DNA of 64,000 nucleotides from Nitrosomonas marina (GCF_900110145.1 NZ_FOCP01000012.1:1-64000); one strand, 5' to 3'. Shown: positions 1 through 9,572, counted from the stretch's first letter. Notes: generated from the letters alone by a model not told the origin. Numbers and translations are program-made.

Positions 1-177
<177 letters not shown>

Positions 178-212
178 AGCTGATTAGTTATTGATCATTT
201 AATCCCCCCACT

Positions 213-242
213 CCCCGCTATTGGCCAGGTTCAATAGCGGGG
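213..242 (+). terminator. hairpin terminator after amoC
   Basis: A perfect 11-bp stem (ccccgctattg at 213-223 with caatagcgggg at 232-242) and an 8-base loop lie 35 bases after the amoC stop codon. The stem is GC-rich at its base, but the following sequence (atattcgtt) has no clean T run. It may therefore act as a weak terminator or as an mRNA 3'-end stabiliser. The rest of 243-489 shows no gene. Confidence 0.6.
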
Positions 243-489
243 ATATTCGTTAAGAAAATACATTCTGGAAACGATGTATATTCCTGAAATCCGCAAAGCC
301 GGCTTTACAATTTACAAACCATAGCTGGTTTTTTACAGTTTCTGCGAAAGCATGTTTTTGAACTGACATTTTTCGCTGATTTCTCAACATTCAAATTACT
401 CAATCAGGCTGTGAAATTTTTGACAAAGATCATTCTTTTCAGTCATTGATGATATGATCTTAATTGAAAAACGAACAGCAGGAGGTTAT

Positions 490-1206
490 ATGAGCAACCC
501 AGATTCGAATCATCACCAGTCAACCGATCCGGATTCAAATAATACAGAAGCGAAAAATACTGAAGAAAATTCCATGAAATCAAGCACCAACACCAGCCTT
601 GTCATGCCTGTTGCGCTACTGCTGGTTTTATTGGTGATTCCGTTCTCGATTAACTCCTTCATGCACATGCTGGCGAACAAGAACCAGTTCGTTCATCCGG
701 TCATCATGAAGATTCCTCTAGCCAGCAGTGTTATAACCGCACCGAAAGAAGCGCAGCAATATCAGAGCATTGAAGTCAAGTTACGTGTCAATACGGATCA
801 ACTGGCAGAATTTATCAACGAACTTGTTTCCATGTCTTCGGCCGGCACTTCGATACAGGGCATTACCGGCTATGTCTCACCTCAAATGCAGGCAGAAATT
901 GCAGGTGAAAATTTCCGTATCGAGAATCCGGGACCGCAACGGCAAATGTATATTCTAAACGATGCAACTGAATGGACCTGGCAAGTTGCACCGCAATCAT
1001 CCGGTACACAAAAAATAACTTTTAAAATGCATGTTACCTCGACCGATCGAGACCAACAAAAAACTCACGAAATCGAGCTTGCAGAAGCCAACATAATCGT
1101 TGAATCGAATACGCTTATGTGGATGGTTTACAACTGGTGGATTCTTGCTTTAACAGGATTGATATTGTTTGGCGGCTGGAAAGCGTTGCGACGCTACAAT
1201 ATATAG
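490..1206 (+). CDS. membrane-anchored protein of unknown function next to amoC
   Basis: The start at 490 is set by an excellent Shine-Dalgarno (caggaggt) seven bases upstream; an earlier in-frame start at 454 has none. The 238-residue product begins with a polar Asn/Ser/Asp-rich tail (about 1-40). A hydrophobic segment (about 42-62), a domain of roughly 150 residues that contains no cysteine, and a second hydrophobic segment ending GGWKALRRYNI follow. This suggests a periplasmic or cytoplasmic domain held by two membrane anchors. The architecture is like that of AmoD/AmoE-type proteins, but I see no metal-binding motif or clear sequence match, so I assign no function. It is separated from amoC by a hairpin and probably has its own promoter. 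Confidence 0.75.
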   Translation: MSNPDSNHHQSTDPDSNNTEAKNTEENSMKSSTNTSLVMPVALLLVLLVIPFSINSFMHMLANKNQFVHPVIMKIPLASSVITAPKEAQQYQSIEVKLRVNTDQLAEFINELVSMSSAGTSIQGITGYVSPQMQAEIAGENFRIENPGPQRQMYILNDATEWTWQVAPQSSGTQKITFKMHVTSTDRDQQKTHEIELAEANIIVESNTLMWMVYNWWILALTGLILFGGWKALRRYNI

Positions 1207-1574
1207 AAAAGACAACAAAACTCACCCGAACACTAACATATATTGCCTTTGATATCCGGGTCTGCCGTCACGTAGACCCCAATCAATCCGACAAGATAAG
1301 AAAAAATGTTCACAAAAGTTTCGATACAAGGCAGCTTATCAGGTCATCAATAGGAAAGGCGCAAGCTCAATCATATATGGTCACAGACTATTCCATGTGG
1401 CCTGGTCTGCCTTGCAAACTTATCAGTTAATCTGCTTTTCTTTTCTGATATCCAGTTGCTTCCGGCAGAACTGACTTATCGTCAGTTATCGCAGGCAAGA
1501 AGATTTCTTCTTGTAGTCGTATTTTCATCAAAGAGATACAGCGCAACAGATAAATAAAAGTGAATGAACAGCGC
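1207..1574. other. intergenic, no gene seen
   Basis: This 368-bp stretch lies between two convergent genes. It holds only small inverted repeats: a short one formed by actgac/gtcagt near 1470, and caagaaga/tcttcttg near 1497-1514 with almost no loop. I see no convincing coding sequence. Confidence 0.5.
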
Positions 1575-2006
1575 TTATTCGTTCGGCTGTGATTCTATGA
1601 CTTCATAATCATGTGTAATATTCACGGTATGCTTTAGCATGATAGAAGCTGAGCAATACTTTTCCGCGGACAGATTAATCGCACGCTCGATCTGTTGACG
1701 ATTAAGCCTGTTTCCAGTGAGAATGAAATGTAGATGTATTTGTGTAAATACCTTAGGATCGGTTTCCGCACGCTGAGCCTCGATCTCCACAACACAATCG
1801 GTTACGTCCTGACGCGCTTTTTTTAATATGAAAATGACATCAAATGTTGTGCATCCACCCAGGCCCATCAATATCATTTCCATTGGGCGCGGCCCCTGGT
1901 TTTGCCCGCCAGCCTCTGGCGCTCCGTCCATCAGGACCTGGTGACCGCTGCCCGATTCAGCAAGAAAACTGACGTTCCCTTTCCATCGAATATGTGTTCT
2001 CATCAT
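1575..2006 (-). CDS. OsmC/YhfA-family peroxiredoxin-like protein
   Basis: This 143-residue cytoplasmic protein has the OsmC-family layout, with a central helix carrying the first redox cysteine in LMGLGGCTTFDV and a second cysteine in SAEKYCSASIML. In the family these two cysteines reduce organic hydroperoxides. The short length and the GGC/EKYCS context point to the YhfA-like subgroup, whose substrate is less certain. It sits downstream of cytochrome c-552 on the same strand, but an intrinsic terminator separates them, so it is probably transcribed on its own. The start could be either of two adjacent ATG codons (2006 or 2003). Confidence 0.88.
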   Translation of the reverse strand: MMRTHIRWKGNVSFLAESGSGHQVLMDGAPEAGGQNQGPRPMEMILMGLGGCTTFDVIFILKKARQDVTDCVVEIEAQRAETDPKVFTQIHLHFILTGNRLNRQQIERAINLSAEKYCSASIMLKHTVNITHDYEVIESQPNE

Positions 2007-2045
2007 GGTATCTTGTCAAAGAAAAATCGCATGATAGCAATAAAA

Positions 2046-2069
2046 AAGCCGACGTTGAAACGTCGGCTT
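2046..2069 (-). terminator. intrinsic terminator of cytochrome c-552 gene
   Basis: A perfect 10-bp stem (aagccgacgt at 2046-2055, acgtcggctt at 2060-2069) with a 4-base loop runs into a six-base T run when read on the minus strand. It lies 20 bases past the stop codon of the cytochrome gene and should end its transcript before osmC. Confidence 0.88.
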
Positions 2070-2088
2070 GTTAGCACTCGAACTCAGT

Positions 2089-2400
2089 TTATTTGAGTGA
2101 CAAAATGAAATCTGCCAGTACTTTGGCATTTTCATCGCTAACCATTGCGTTTGGTGGCATAGGAACCGGTCCCCAGACACCATTGCTGCCATTTTTGATT
2201 TTATCGGCCAGATAATCCGAAGCATTCTCTTGTCCGGCATATTTTGCAGCAATCTCTTTCAACGCTGGACCGACAAGTTTAGTATCGACATTATGGCAAT
2301 TCAGACAACCGCTGTTTTTAGCCAGATCTGCATCAGCGTGTACGCCAGTTGCCAACAGCAGTGCTGAAGCGGCAGCCATACTAATCAAAATTCCTTTCAT
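2089..2400 (-). CDS. cytochrome c-552 (small class I c-type cytochrome)
   Basis: The 103-residue precursor has a signal peptide (about residues 1-22, cleavage near VHA/DAD), a CLNCH haem-binding motif soon after it, and a distal methionine candidate in the VPMPPNAM segment. The mature size of about 80 residues fits the cytochrome c-552/c-551 family that shuttles electrons in the periplasm of ammonia oxidisers, from hydroxylamine-derived electrons towards terminal oxidases and peroxidases. It is a monocistronic gene with its own terminator. Confidence 0.93.
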   Translation of the reverse strand: MKGILISMAAASALLLATGVHADADLAKNSGCLNCHNVDTKLVGPALKEIAAKYAGQENASDYLADKIKNGSNGVWGPVPMPPNAMVSDENAKVLADFILSLK

Positions 2401-2638
2401 CTTTCTTTCTTCCTTATTAAAAATTATACAGGAAACACTATTCTACCCTGAACTTCACAGATATGCAGCAACTCTGTAGATTGGAAATCAATGGATAAGC
2501 CAATATTCTCCTTGCAAATCCATCTAGCAACTGCGCTAGCCAAATCCTCTGCTCACAGGGTTTTGTTATGACATACGGATAAATCAACAAGTTCCACAAT
2601 ATGGTCTGAAGATGGTGTCAAAAAAGAAGAGTGCACGG

Positions 2639-3991
2639 CTAACCAGATGATCTGTCGATACGCGCATACAAATCGTGCGCATCCGATTTTTCCACCAGAA
2701 CATCCACAAAATCACCAACATGCAAAGTATCGGATGGATTGTTGATATAAACGAGACCGTCAATTTCGGGCGCATCGGCGCTGCTCCTTGCGATCGCCTC
2801 TCCTTCCTGTATGGAATCAACCATGACGGTGATTCTGCGCCCGATTTTGTTGGCCAGGCGTTGACGACTAATGTCCTCCTGAAGCTGCATGAATCGGGCG
2901 TAGCGTTCTTCTTTGACTTCTTCAGCAACAGGATCAGGCAAGGCGTTAGCTGCAGCGCCTTCAACCGGTGAGTATTTAAAACAACCTACCCGATCAAGCT
3001 GGGCATCCTGTAAAAACTGCAGCAATTCTTCAAATTCAGATTCCGTTTCACCTGGAAAACCGACTATAAACGTACTGCGCAGCGTAATATCCGGACAAAT
3101 ATGTCGCCACTGCTGGATACGTGTCAGATTATTCTCGACACTCGCCGGTCGCTTCATGGCTTTGAGAATTCGCGAATTGGCATGCTGCAGCGGAACATCG
3201 AGATAAGGCAGTATTTTTCCTTCGGCCATCAGCGGAATAACCTCATCGACATGTGGATACGGATAAACATAATGCAACCGCACCCAGACGCCGAGTTCCC
3301 CCAGTGCATTTGCAAGTTCCGTCAGGCGCGTTTTAACCGGCCTGCCCTGCCAGAATCCCATACGGAATTTCATATCAACGCCATAGGCGCTGGTATCTTG
3401 GGAGATGACCAATAATTCTCTGGTACCGGCATTCACCAGACTCTCCGCTTCCTGCATCACTTGATGTATCGGGCGGCTGATCAGGTCGCCGCGCATCGAC
3501 GGAATAATGCAAAAAGTGCAGCGATGGTTACAGCCCTCGGATATTTTGATATACGCATAATGTTTCGGCGTCAGCCGGATGCCCTGGGGAGGAATCAGGC
3601 TGATAAACGGGTCATGCGGCTGCGGCAAGTGGGCATGAATGGCAGCCATCACTTCTGGCATTGCGTGCGGACCGGTGACAGCGAGCACCTGTGGATGTGC
3701 TTCACGGATAATATTGCCATCCTTCTTGGCTCCCAGACATCCTGTGACAATGACTTTGCCATTTTCAGCCAGCGCTTCACCAATTGCGTCGAGCGATTCT
3801 TCCACAGCGCTGTCGACAAACCCGCATGTATTGACGACTACCAGATCGGCGGTCTCGTAAGAAGCTGATATCTCGTAACCCTCCGCTCTAAGTTGCGTCA
3901 GGATATGCTCGGAATCCACCAGCGCTTTTGGGCAACCCAGTGAAATAAAACCGACTTTGGGTGATGATTGCGATTGTTTTGATAGCGACAT
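2639..3991 (-). CDS. rimO: ribosomal protein S12 methylthiotransferase RimO
   Basis: The 450-residue protein has the three domains of a methylthiotransferase. First is an N-terminal UPF0004 domain ([15 protein letters not shown], with further cysteines in VVNTCGFV and VTGCLGAKK). Next is a radical-SAM core with the CNHRCTFC cluster motif. Last is a C-terminal TRAM domain ([15 protein letters not shown] onwards). RimO adds a methylthio group to an aspartate of ribosomal protein S12. The opening [10 protein letters not shown] favours RimO over the tRNA enzyme MiaB. It is divergent from the EndoU gene. Confidence 0.96.
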   Translation of the reverse strand: MSLSKQSQSSPKVGFISLGCPKALVDSEHILTQLRAEGYEISASYETADLVVVNTCGFVDSAVEESLDAIGEALAENGKVIVTGCLGAKKDGNIIREAHPQVLAVTGPHAMPEVMAAIHAHLPQPHDPFISLIPPQGIRLTPKHYAYIKISEGCNHRCTFCIIPSMRGDLISRPIHQVMQEAESLVNAGTRELLVISQDTSAYGVDMKFRMGFWQGRPVKTRLTELANALGELGVWVRLHYVYPYPHVDEVIPLMAEGKILPYLDVPLQHANSRILKAMKRPASVENNLTRIQQWRHICPDITLRSTFIVGFPGETESEFEELLQFLQDAQLDRVGCFKYSPVEGAAANALPDPVAEEVKEERYARFMQLQEDISRQRLANKIGRRITVMVDSIQEGEAIARSSADAPEIDGLVYINNPSDTLHVGDFVDVLVEKSDAHDLYARIDRSSG

Positions 3992-4096
3992 GAAAATAAT
4001 GAAAATGAAATACGTGATAATAAGATGCTAGAATTTTAACCGATTCGACAGACTAACTCTTCAGAATCTCGCAAAAAAATCTTACAGGTCTAAACA

Positions 4097-4663
4097 ATGC
4101 ATCGATACAATTTTGCCACTGGATTCACTGTTTTATTGCTACTATGGTCGTTGTCTGCCTATTCCGTCCATGCACAGATTGACTGTGGAACACTGCAGCA
4201 ATGGATCACAATAGACAGCAAACTTTCAATCAATCAGAAACATGTATTTTGTGGTGAGTGGGATCGCAAGCGCCCAAAAGGATTACACTCCAGACCAAAC
4301 GGTATCAATCCCGATACCGTTGCAGTATTTACGGTACAGGATAAACCCAACGAAGCCGGCATCTATACGGGGCGCTGGTCACACAAGGATAATCCGAATA
4401 AAAACAAATTTTCTTCCATGTTTCCTGATAACTGCTCGGTCACGCAGGTTTTAAATTCGATCACTCATGCAGTTACGCATCCATTCCAATGCCCCGCGGG
4501 CGCACCCGACTGGACACAATGCGGCTTCAATAAACCCCGAATGACAGAATCTACTGTAGAAAACAATGAACAATACTGCAGCCAGAACGACAGGTTGTTT
4601 ACCATTGGCTTTGCACCACCGAGGGACGGCAGGGTCAACACAGCTTTTCCACTTTTCGAATGA
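4097..4663 (+). CDS. secreted EndoU-family ribonuclease (probable toxin)
   Basis: The 188-residue protein has a signal peptide (cleavage near VHA/QID) followed by a compact domain matching the bacterial EndoU pattern. Candidate catalytic His49 lies in KHVFCGE and His64 in KGLHSRP. Lys104 comes just before the FSSMFPDNCS segment, where EndoU toxins usually have K.ST.FP. Six cysteines in the mature part fit an oxidising compartment. EndoU domains cut RNA and are usually the C-terminal warheads of large contact-dependent or polymorphic toxins. Here the domain is alone behind a signal peptide. The next gene overlaps it by four bases and is a probable immunity gene. Confidence 0.78.
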   Translation: MHRYNFATGFTVLLLLWSLSAYSVHAQIDCGTLQQWITIDSKLSINQKHVFCGEWDRKRPKGLHSRPNGINPDTVAVFTVQDKPNEAGIYTGRWSHKDNPNKNKFSSMFPDNCSVTQVLNSITHAVTHPFQCPAGAPDWTQCGFNKPRMTESTVENNEQYCSQNDRLFTIGFAPPRDGRVNTAFPLFE

Positions 4664-4989
4664 GACAAGACAACTGCAACTGGCCGGGCCGAATAGCGGA
4701 CGATCCTTCGCATGATCTTATTGCCGCGTATTTAACGCTGGATATTCAAAAAAGCACGGCATGGGTCGATGAACTGGCTCAGAAAATCAATGAAGTACAA
4801 TCAGGACGGCTGGCTTCATGGGAACGCACTGGCAATGCCTACTGTCTGTCGGTTTATCCACAGCATGTCGAAATTGAAGCAAACTACGCTGAGGGAGCGG
4901 TCAAAACCCAGCGCATCCCCCTGACAATGTTTGCCGAGGCGGTAAAAGCCTGGCAGGCGTGGATCTATCAGCACAACACCGGAAATTGA
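4660..4989 (+). CDS. probable immunity protein, YacL (UPF0231)-like
   Basis: The 109-residue protein has no signal peptide, so it is cytoplasmic. Its ATG overlaps the stop of the EndoU gene in an ATGA junction, which implies translational coupling. The stretch SGRLASWERTGNAYCLSV followed by HVEIEANY resembles what I remember of E. coli YacL (SERSWQRAGHEYTLW followed by VMVRANQ). The C-terminal part (AVKAWQAWI) also matches the end of that family. Small genes coupled to toxin nucleases are typically cognate immunity genes. That role is inferred from position and size, not from a known structure. Confidence 0.68.
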   Translation: MRQDNCNWPGRIADDPSHDLIAAYLTLDIQKSTAWVDELAQKINEVQSGRLASWERTGNAYCLSVYPQHVEIEANYAEGAVKTQRIPLTMFAEAVKAWQAWIYQHNTGN

Positions 4990-5013
4990 TACGCAGTCTT
5001 TCGCGCAAACTGT

Positions 5014-5574
5014 TTACTGCAGAGGAAAAAACTCCGGCGTTCCAGGCGGTTGCGTGGCAGGCTGATTTACCGTGCAGGCATCTCCGACCCATTGGGCCCG
5101 GGTCTGCGCGGTTGCAAAAACCGGTGTGCCCATCACTACACTGTCGAACTCGGTATGACTTGAAAACTGTTCAGGACTGATGAAAACTCCCTCTGCAACG
5201 CCATTTCCCTGAAACCGCGCGTTATCGCAAACCAGTTCCAGTTGAAAACGGTCACCACGACGACTGGCATTCTGAACCGAGCAGCCTGACTGGCTATCAT
5301 AGAAATACGTAGGGATTTCATGCCTGGCCATTGCCGGCGTGATACAAATCTGTGAGATTGCCGCATTATCTTTGATTTCCGGCAAAACCAGTCCATATTG
5401 CCCGGCCAGTTCGGTAATCTGGCGCATTTGTCCGGATGGAATATGCGGCACCAGCGACAGCAAATCCGATGTAGTCGTGACTTCCCATAATCCGGGACGA
5501 ACAGGGTATTGCTCCGCTGCAGCGGGCGTCACCGTAACAGCAAAACAGAAGATAAAGAATAACACTCTACGCAT
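5014..5574 (-). CDS. DUF3617-family periplasmic protein
   Basis: The protein starts with a clean signal peptide (MRRVLFFIFCF to AAAEQ) and then YPVRPGLWEVTTTSD, the hallmark opening of DUF3617 proteins. It continues with ISQICITPAMARHE and SGCSVQNASRRGDRF, giving the cysteine pattern of that family. The function of the family is unknown. Alternative in-frame starts exist at 5592 and 5604; I prefer 5574 because it gives a compact signal peptide. It is convergent with the immunity gene. Confidence 0.75.
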   Translation of the reverse strand: MRRVLFFIFCFAVTVTPAAAEQYPVRPGLWEVTTTSDLLSLVPHIPSGQMRQITELAGQYGLVLPEIKDNAAISQICITPAMARHEIPTYFYDSQSGCSVQNASRRGDRFQLELVCDNARFQGNGVAEGVFISPEQFSSHTEFDSVVMGTPVFATAQTRAQWVGDACTVNQPATQPPGTPEFFPLQ

Positions 5575-5690
5575 GGCTGATAAAATCCGCATAAGTAAAA
5601 CCACAGTATCTGAATTTTACGCCGAAAATTTATAGACAGTTACATGAAACTGACTTTCAGGACACAGCAACAGAAAATTTCAGGAAGCAA

Positions 5691-6146
5691 ATGAAAAAGT
5701 TTTTATTGATACTAATCTTGGCCGGATTATCCGGATGTGAAACAGTTCCAGACAAGTTTCAACAGTCACACACGGATGACAGGCTGGTCGGTATCTGGAC
5801 AGGCGAATACGTCGAGCAAGACGGCTCTGTCAGAAGCTGGACACAAACGCGCAAAGCGGACGGCACCTATTCGATTGAATTCCTTTTCATGGAGCCGGAT
5901 GGCACTATTGAGCGGCAGACTGAAACGGGACGATGGTGGACTCAGGATGAATTGTTTCATGAAATTGCACCACCGGGGATGAAACAGCCGGACAGCTACC
6001 GGTATCGTTTTAAAGATGACCGTTGCCTGGAATTCCTACTTGTTGACAGCGAAAATTCGATTGAAGATATCGGTCGTTATAGATTTGTCGAATGTCTCTC
6101 CGACGCAGTGGCCCTGAGATTTCATCACGGAAAGATCATGCATTAA
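5691..6146 (+). CDS. small lipoprotein of unknown function
   Basis: The 151-residue product starts with a lipoprotein signal ending in LAGLSGC, so the mature protein would be lipidated on a cysteine near position 16. The rest is hydrophilic and rich in Trp and acidic residues, with GIWTGEYVEQDGSVRSW and GRWWTQDELFHEI. This is a beta-rich pattern like small lipocalin-type envelope lipoproteins. I do not recognise a family. A Shine-Dalgarno (aggaag) precedes the ATG. Confidence 0.72.
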   Translation: MKKFLLILILAGLSGCETVPDKFQQSHTDDRLVGIWTGEYVEQDGSVRSWTQTRKADGTYSIEFLFMEPDGTIERQTETGRWWTQDELFHEIAPPGMKQPDSYRYRFKDDRCLEFLLVDSENSIEDIGRYRFVECLSDAVALRFHHGKIMH

Positions 6147-6151
6147 TTTAC

Positions 6152-6634
6152 TCAATTCGTGCAATCCTGCAGATATTCCCACGCTATCCTGCTGACATAG
6201 GGATCGCCCTTGATTGCGGCATGATTTGAAACGTGATCGGCCTGCTTGATTGTCAACACAAACCCATAGCCGTACCTGGGTTCCCTGATCTTTTGCACAT
6301 CGTTCAGGATCTCCGGTCCAGAGCCAGTGTAGTCCCTAATGGCATCCGGATTCTGTGGTGAATTGCTAGCGTAAATAGCAGGCAGGAATCTTGTGTCGTA
6401 TGCGAAAATCTGTGTGGCCGTAATATCTGGATAAATCTGGAGTCGATAGTGATAAAGCTGCATGGATGGCCGGGTTTCCGCATTGAGTGCGCGCATCACA
6501 CAACGCGCCAGTGTGAGAGAATCACCAGCAATCTCTGCCTGATAACGTAACGGTTTGTCTTCTGAAGTAATCAACCCTGCGCATGCGCTAAGCAGCAATG
6601 TCAGCGCGGCAGCAGTGGCAAGATAGTTTCTCAT
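6152..6634 (-). CDS. lipoprotein of unknown function
   Basis: A lipobox LLSAC follows a short hydrophobic signal (MRNYLATAAALTLL), so this is a membrane-anchored lipoprotein of about 160 residues. Two later cysteines (in LARCVMRAL and at the extreme C-terminus) could pair. No known domain is recognised. The ATG at 6634 is preferred over a GTG at 6646 because a GGAG lies 11 bases upstream of it and the resulting signal peptide is canonical. It is convergent with the preceding lipoprotein, with a five-base gap. Confidence 0.7.
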   Translation of the reverse strand: MRNYLATAAALTLLLSACAGLITSEDKPLRYQAEIAGDSLTLARCVMRALNAETRPSMQLYHYRLQIYPDITATQIFAYDTRFLPAIYASNSPQNPDAIRDYTGSGPEILNDVQKIREPRYGYGFVLTIKQADHVSNHAAIKGDPYVSRIAWEYLQDCTN

Positions 6635-6707
6635 AAGTGTCCACACTCCATTCTACATGCTGTATCGTAACAGCATGATCTGCAAACAACAGTCGCACCG
6701 GACAATA

Positions 6708-7580
6708 TCAAATAATGTCATGATGCCGGGTAACCCATCCGTCAATCAGGCAACACAAAATATCGGGATGCGCCGCTGGTATCCAGTGCTCAGACTCCAT
6801 CTCGACAAACTCGATGGCAGGCAGCGCGCCGAACAAGTCCCTGGTTTTTTCCGGATCGGTCATGCTTGTTCCACTGGACTGTATGATCAGACCGGGACAG
6901 CGTATCATGGTAACGGGCAGCGGACGCAGTAGCGCTATAAAATTCTTGACATATTGCGAAACTGGCGTGACTTTCAAATTCTGCCAGATCGAACCGTGAC
7001 GTGACAGCGCCTGTCTTCGCGATTCTGCACTGGCCTGGTGTACCGGATAGTCCAGTTCCCTGAGATCAACAATTTTAAATTTCCTTCGGCGCAATCCGGC
7101 GCGCTCAATCAGATTAAACATGAACACAGTGCAATGCAACAGCCAGGTAATGGATTTCAGCCTTGCCAGTATGCCGGTTACCGCATTCGACGCCATCGGT
7201 TCAATCAGTATCAATCCAGTGCTGTGTTCTGGATAATGCGCGGCAAAATGCAGCGCAATATTGGCGCCAAGACAATGCCCGACGACAACGGCTTCCTCGC
7301 GCTGCTCATGATCAAGCATTGCTGCAAGATCCTTGATCCAGTGCTGAATATCGGCGGTGCCATGCCACATGGATTCTCCATTACCACGCAAATCCGGTCG
7401 AAATATCGTCCTGTTCCGGGTAAGTTGCGTATGCTCGATAAAATGCCACCAGCGGGTAGAATTACTGGCCGCCCCATGCAGCAATACAATCGGAACCTTT
7501 TTTTGATGCTCCACAGGCTGCCATCGCCGGTACATTAATGTAACGCCGTCATAGCTGCGGAAGTAACGTTTCTCGTCCAT
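6708..7580 (-). CDS. alpha/beta-hydrolase with Cys in the nucleophile position
   Basis: The 290-residue protein has the alpha/beta-hydrolase pattern, with an oxyanion HGAASNSTRWW motif, FRPDLRGNGES, the nucleophile elbow VVVGHCLGAN, and a late SEHWIPAAHP that supplies the catalytic His. The elbow codon is TGT, so the nucleophile is Cys instead of the usual Ser; dienelactone hydrolases are a known Cys-using group. The substrate cannot be predicted. It has no signal peptide and is probably cytoplasmic and monocistronic. Confidence 0.85.
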   Translation of the reverse strand: MDEKRYFRSYDGVTLMYRRWQPVEHQKKVPIVLLHGAASNSTRWWHFIEHTQLTRNRTIFRPDLRGNGESMWHGTADIQHWIKDLAAMLDHEQREEAVVVGHCLGANIALHFAAHYPEHSTGLILIEPMASNAVTGILARLKSITWLLHCTVFMFNLIERAGLRRRKFKIVDLRELDYPVHQASAESRRQALSRHGSIWQNLKVTPVSQYVKNFIALLRPLPVTMIRCPGLIIQSSGTSMTDPEKTRDLFGALPAIEFVEMESEHWIPAAHPDILCCLIDGWVTRHHDII

Positions 7581-7883
7581 GCATTTTTAGCCGCACCCTT
7601 ATCTTTATAATTTATTGCACAAGATTTTATAAATCAAGCGCGTCGAAATCACAAGTATGCTATTCATACAAACAAAATGATGCTGACATCTTCAAGCATC
7701 GACATACCTAAAATACCGAATACGAATTGACCTGCCATTTTTTGAAGGCTATTCTTCAGTTATGGTTACTAAATTCTCATATAGCCAAGAATATACTACC
7801 GAGCAGGAAGATACGACAAATATCGACAATAGATTGCAACATCATTAACGTTAGTTCTCACCAGCTTTTGGAGGAGAAGCCTC
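7581..7883. other. divergent promoter region upstream of the copper oxidase
   Basis: This 303-bp AT-rich spacer separates the divergent hydrolase and multicopper oxidase genes and must hold both promoters. A strong ribosome-binding site (ttggaggagaagc) precedes the oxidase ATG. I could not identify a specific operator. Confidence 0.45.
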
Positions 7884-9572
7884 ATGAATAATCAGATTTT
7901 AAAATTTTCATATCAATTGATTGTTGCGGCAGCTTTCCTGGTCGGAAATTCAATTATCATGGCCGGAGATATTCAGCCGCATTGCGCGTACCTGCCGATC
8001 GATATCGGTAAGTATGGCAAGCAGCCGTTTCGGAATCCGCCGGAAATCCGCGCGGAAAACGGCCAACTGAACACAACATTTACAGTTCAGTATACCGATG
8101 GCGAAACCACCACGCTGGGCGGATGTCCGCTGAAACTGAGAACTTACAACGGCGAGTTAACCGGGCCGACTTTACGTGTCAGCCAGGGTGATGTGATTAA
8201 CCTGATGCTGAAGAACCGCCTGCCAAAGGAAACGCCCGACCAAATCCAGGCCCAGTTCGAACAGGAAAACCAGAATGCCTATCTCGACACCACGCCGGCT
8301 TCGTACAATACCACCAACGTACATTACCACGGCATGCATGTATCGCCCGTCGGCAACAGCGACAACGTGCTGCTGGCAATTCCGCCGCAAAGCGACTTCG
8401 GGTATGAAGTGAAAGTACCGGCCGATCACCCGATTGGCTCGTACTGGTATCATGCACATGCACATGGTTCGACAGCGATCCAGGTCGGCAGCGGCATGGC
8501 GGGCGCACTGATCGTCGAGGACGATCCCGAAGAGATACCTGCAGCGCTGAAAGCAGCGAACGCCAGCGAGAAGATTTTTGTGTTGCAGACAATCCTGTAC
8601 GACCAGCAGGGCGAGCTCAACAACATTACCAGCCTGTTTCCCGGTCCGTCAAACCCCACGCCGGAAAACTGCAACGATCAGGGTGAAATGGATACCTGGC
8701 ACTGCTCGCGCCGCCATATCACCATCAACGGTCAGATTGTCCCGATTATCTCCATGAAGCGCGGTGAAGTGCAGCGCTGGCGGCTGATTGATACCGCGTT
8801 CCGCGAATCGATTTTCTTTGCTGTCGAAGATCATGACCTGCACGAGATCGCGCTGGACGGCAATTACCTTGGGCGTGTCGATAGCTGGAAAGCAGGTACA
8901 CCGATCGAACTTCAATCGGGTTACCGCAGCGATGTGCTGATCAAGGCCAACATGAAATCCGGCGATTACCGCATTATCGACCAAACGGCTTCCAGCAAAA
9001 AATCGCTACGCCAGATCAACGAGCCGGAAAATCTGCTCGCCATTCTCAGAGTTACCGAAGAAACCGATGACATGGCACTGCCGACCAGTAAGGAAATGGC
9101 GCCGCTTGCGCCATTTGGCGATACTGATCTGCGCAATGAAGCCGTCGGCGTGCAAGAGGTCGTGTTCAAGCTTGGCCAGGACGTAAAAGGCAAAAAAAAC
9201 TACTTTCAGGTTAATTACCGTGCATTCAATCCGGATCATATACGCCAGCTGGAACTCGGTTCGGTTGACATGTGGTCGTTGACGACTGTCGGGGACCCGG
9301 CAGCCATTCCCAACGCCATACCGCCGACACCGCATGTATTCCACATTCATGTCAACCCGTTCCAGTGGGAACGAAACGGGCCTGACGGCAAGCCCCAGAT
9401 GGTCTGGAAAGATACGCTGCTGGTGCAGGGACCGGCGGTAACCAATATCTATACAAAGTATCGCGATTACATCGGAAAATTCGTCATTCATTGCCACATA
9501 CTCGATCATGAAGATCTGGGCATGATGGAAGTTCAGGAAGTCGTCAATACGCCGGTTGCACAGACGCATTGA
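7884..9572 (+). CDS. three-domain multicopper oxidase
   Basis: The 562-residue protein has a signal peptide (to about residue 28) and all four copper-binding segments. These are VHYHGMH (His147 and His149), WYHAHAHG, HVFHIHVNPFQ, and HCHILDHEDLGMM near the end (His536-Cys537-His538 with the downstream His and Met of the type 1 site). It should therefore bind one type 1 copper and a complete trinuclear centre and reduce O2 to water while oxidising an organic or metal substrate in the periplasm. It heads a co-directional cluster with tyrosinase and LodA/LodB genes, so phenolic or amine-derived products are plausible substrates, but this is inference from position only. Confidence 0.93.
   Translation: MNNQILKFSYQLIVAAAFLVGNSIIMAGDIQPHCAYLPIDIGKYGKQPFRNPPEIRAENGQLNTTFTVQYTDGETTTLGGCPLKLRTYNGELTGPTLRVSQGDVINLMLKNRLPKETPDQIQAQFEQENQNAYLDTTPASYNTTNVHYHGMHVSPVGNSDNVLLAIPPQSDFGYEVKVPADHPIGSYWYHAHAHGSTAIQVGSGMAGALIVEDDPEEIPAALKAANASEKIFVLQTILYDQQGELNNITSLFPGPSNPTPENCNDQGEMDTWHCSRRHITINGQIVPIISMKRGEVQRWRLIDTAFRESIFFAVEDHDLHEIALDGNYLGRVDSWKAGTPIELQSGYRSDVLIKANMKSGDYRIIDQTASSKKSLRQINEPENLLAILRVTEETDDMALPTSKEMAPLAPFGDTDLRNEAVGVQEVVFKLGQDVKGKKNYFQVNYRAFNPDHIRQLELGSVDMWSLTTVGDPAAIPNAIPPTPHVFHIHVNPFQWERNGPDGKPQMVWKDTLLVQGPAVTNIYTKYRDYIGKFVIHCHILDHEDLGMMEVQEVVNTPVAQTH

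Noticed and set aside
213-242. Riboswitch or sRNA after amoC
   Set aside because: Only one simple hairpin is present; nothing else suggests a structured regulatory RNA.
1119-1430. 103-codon frame overlapping the end of the amoC-linked membrane protein
   Set aside because: It begins inside the real gene in another frame, and the part beyond it has no ribosome site or family-like sequence.
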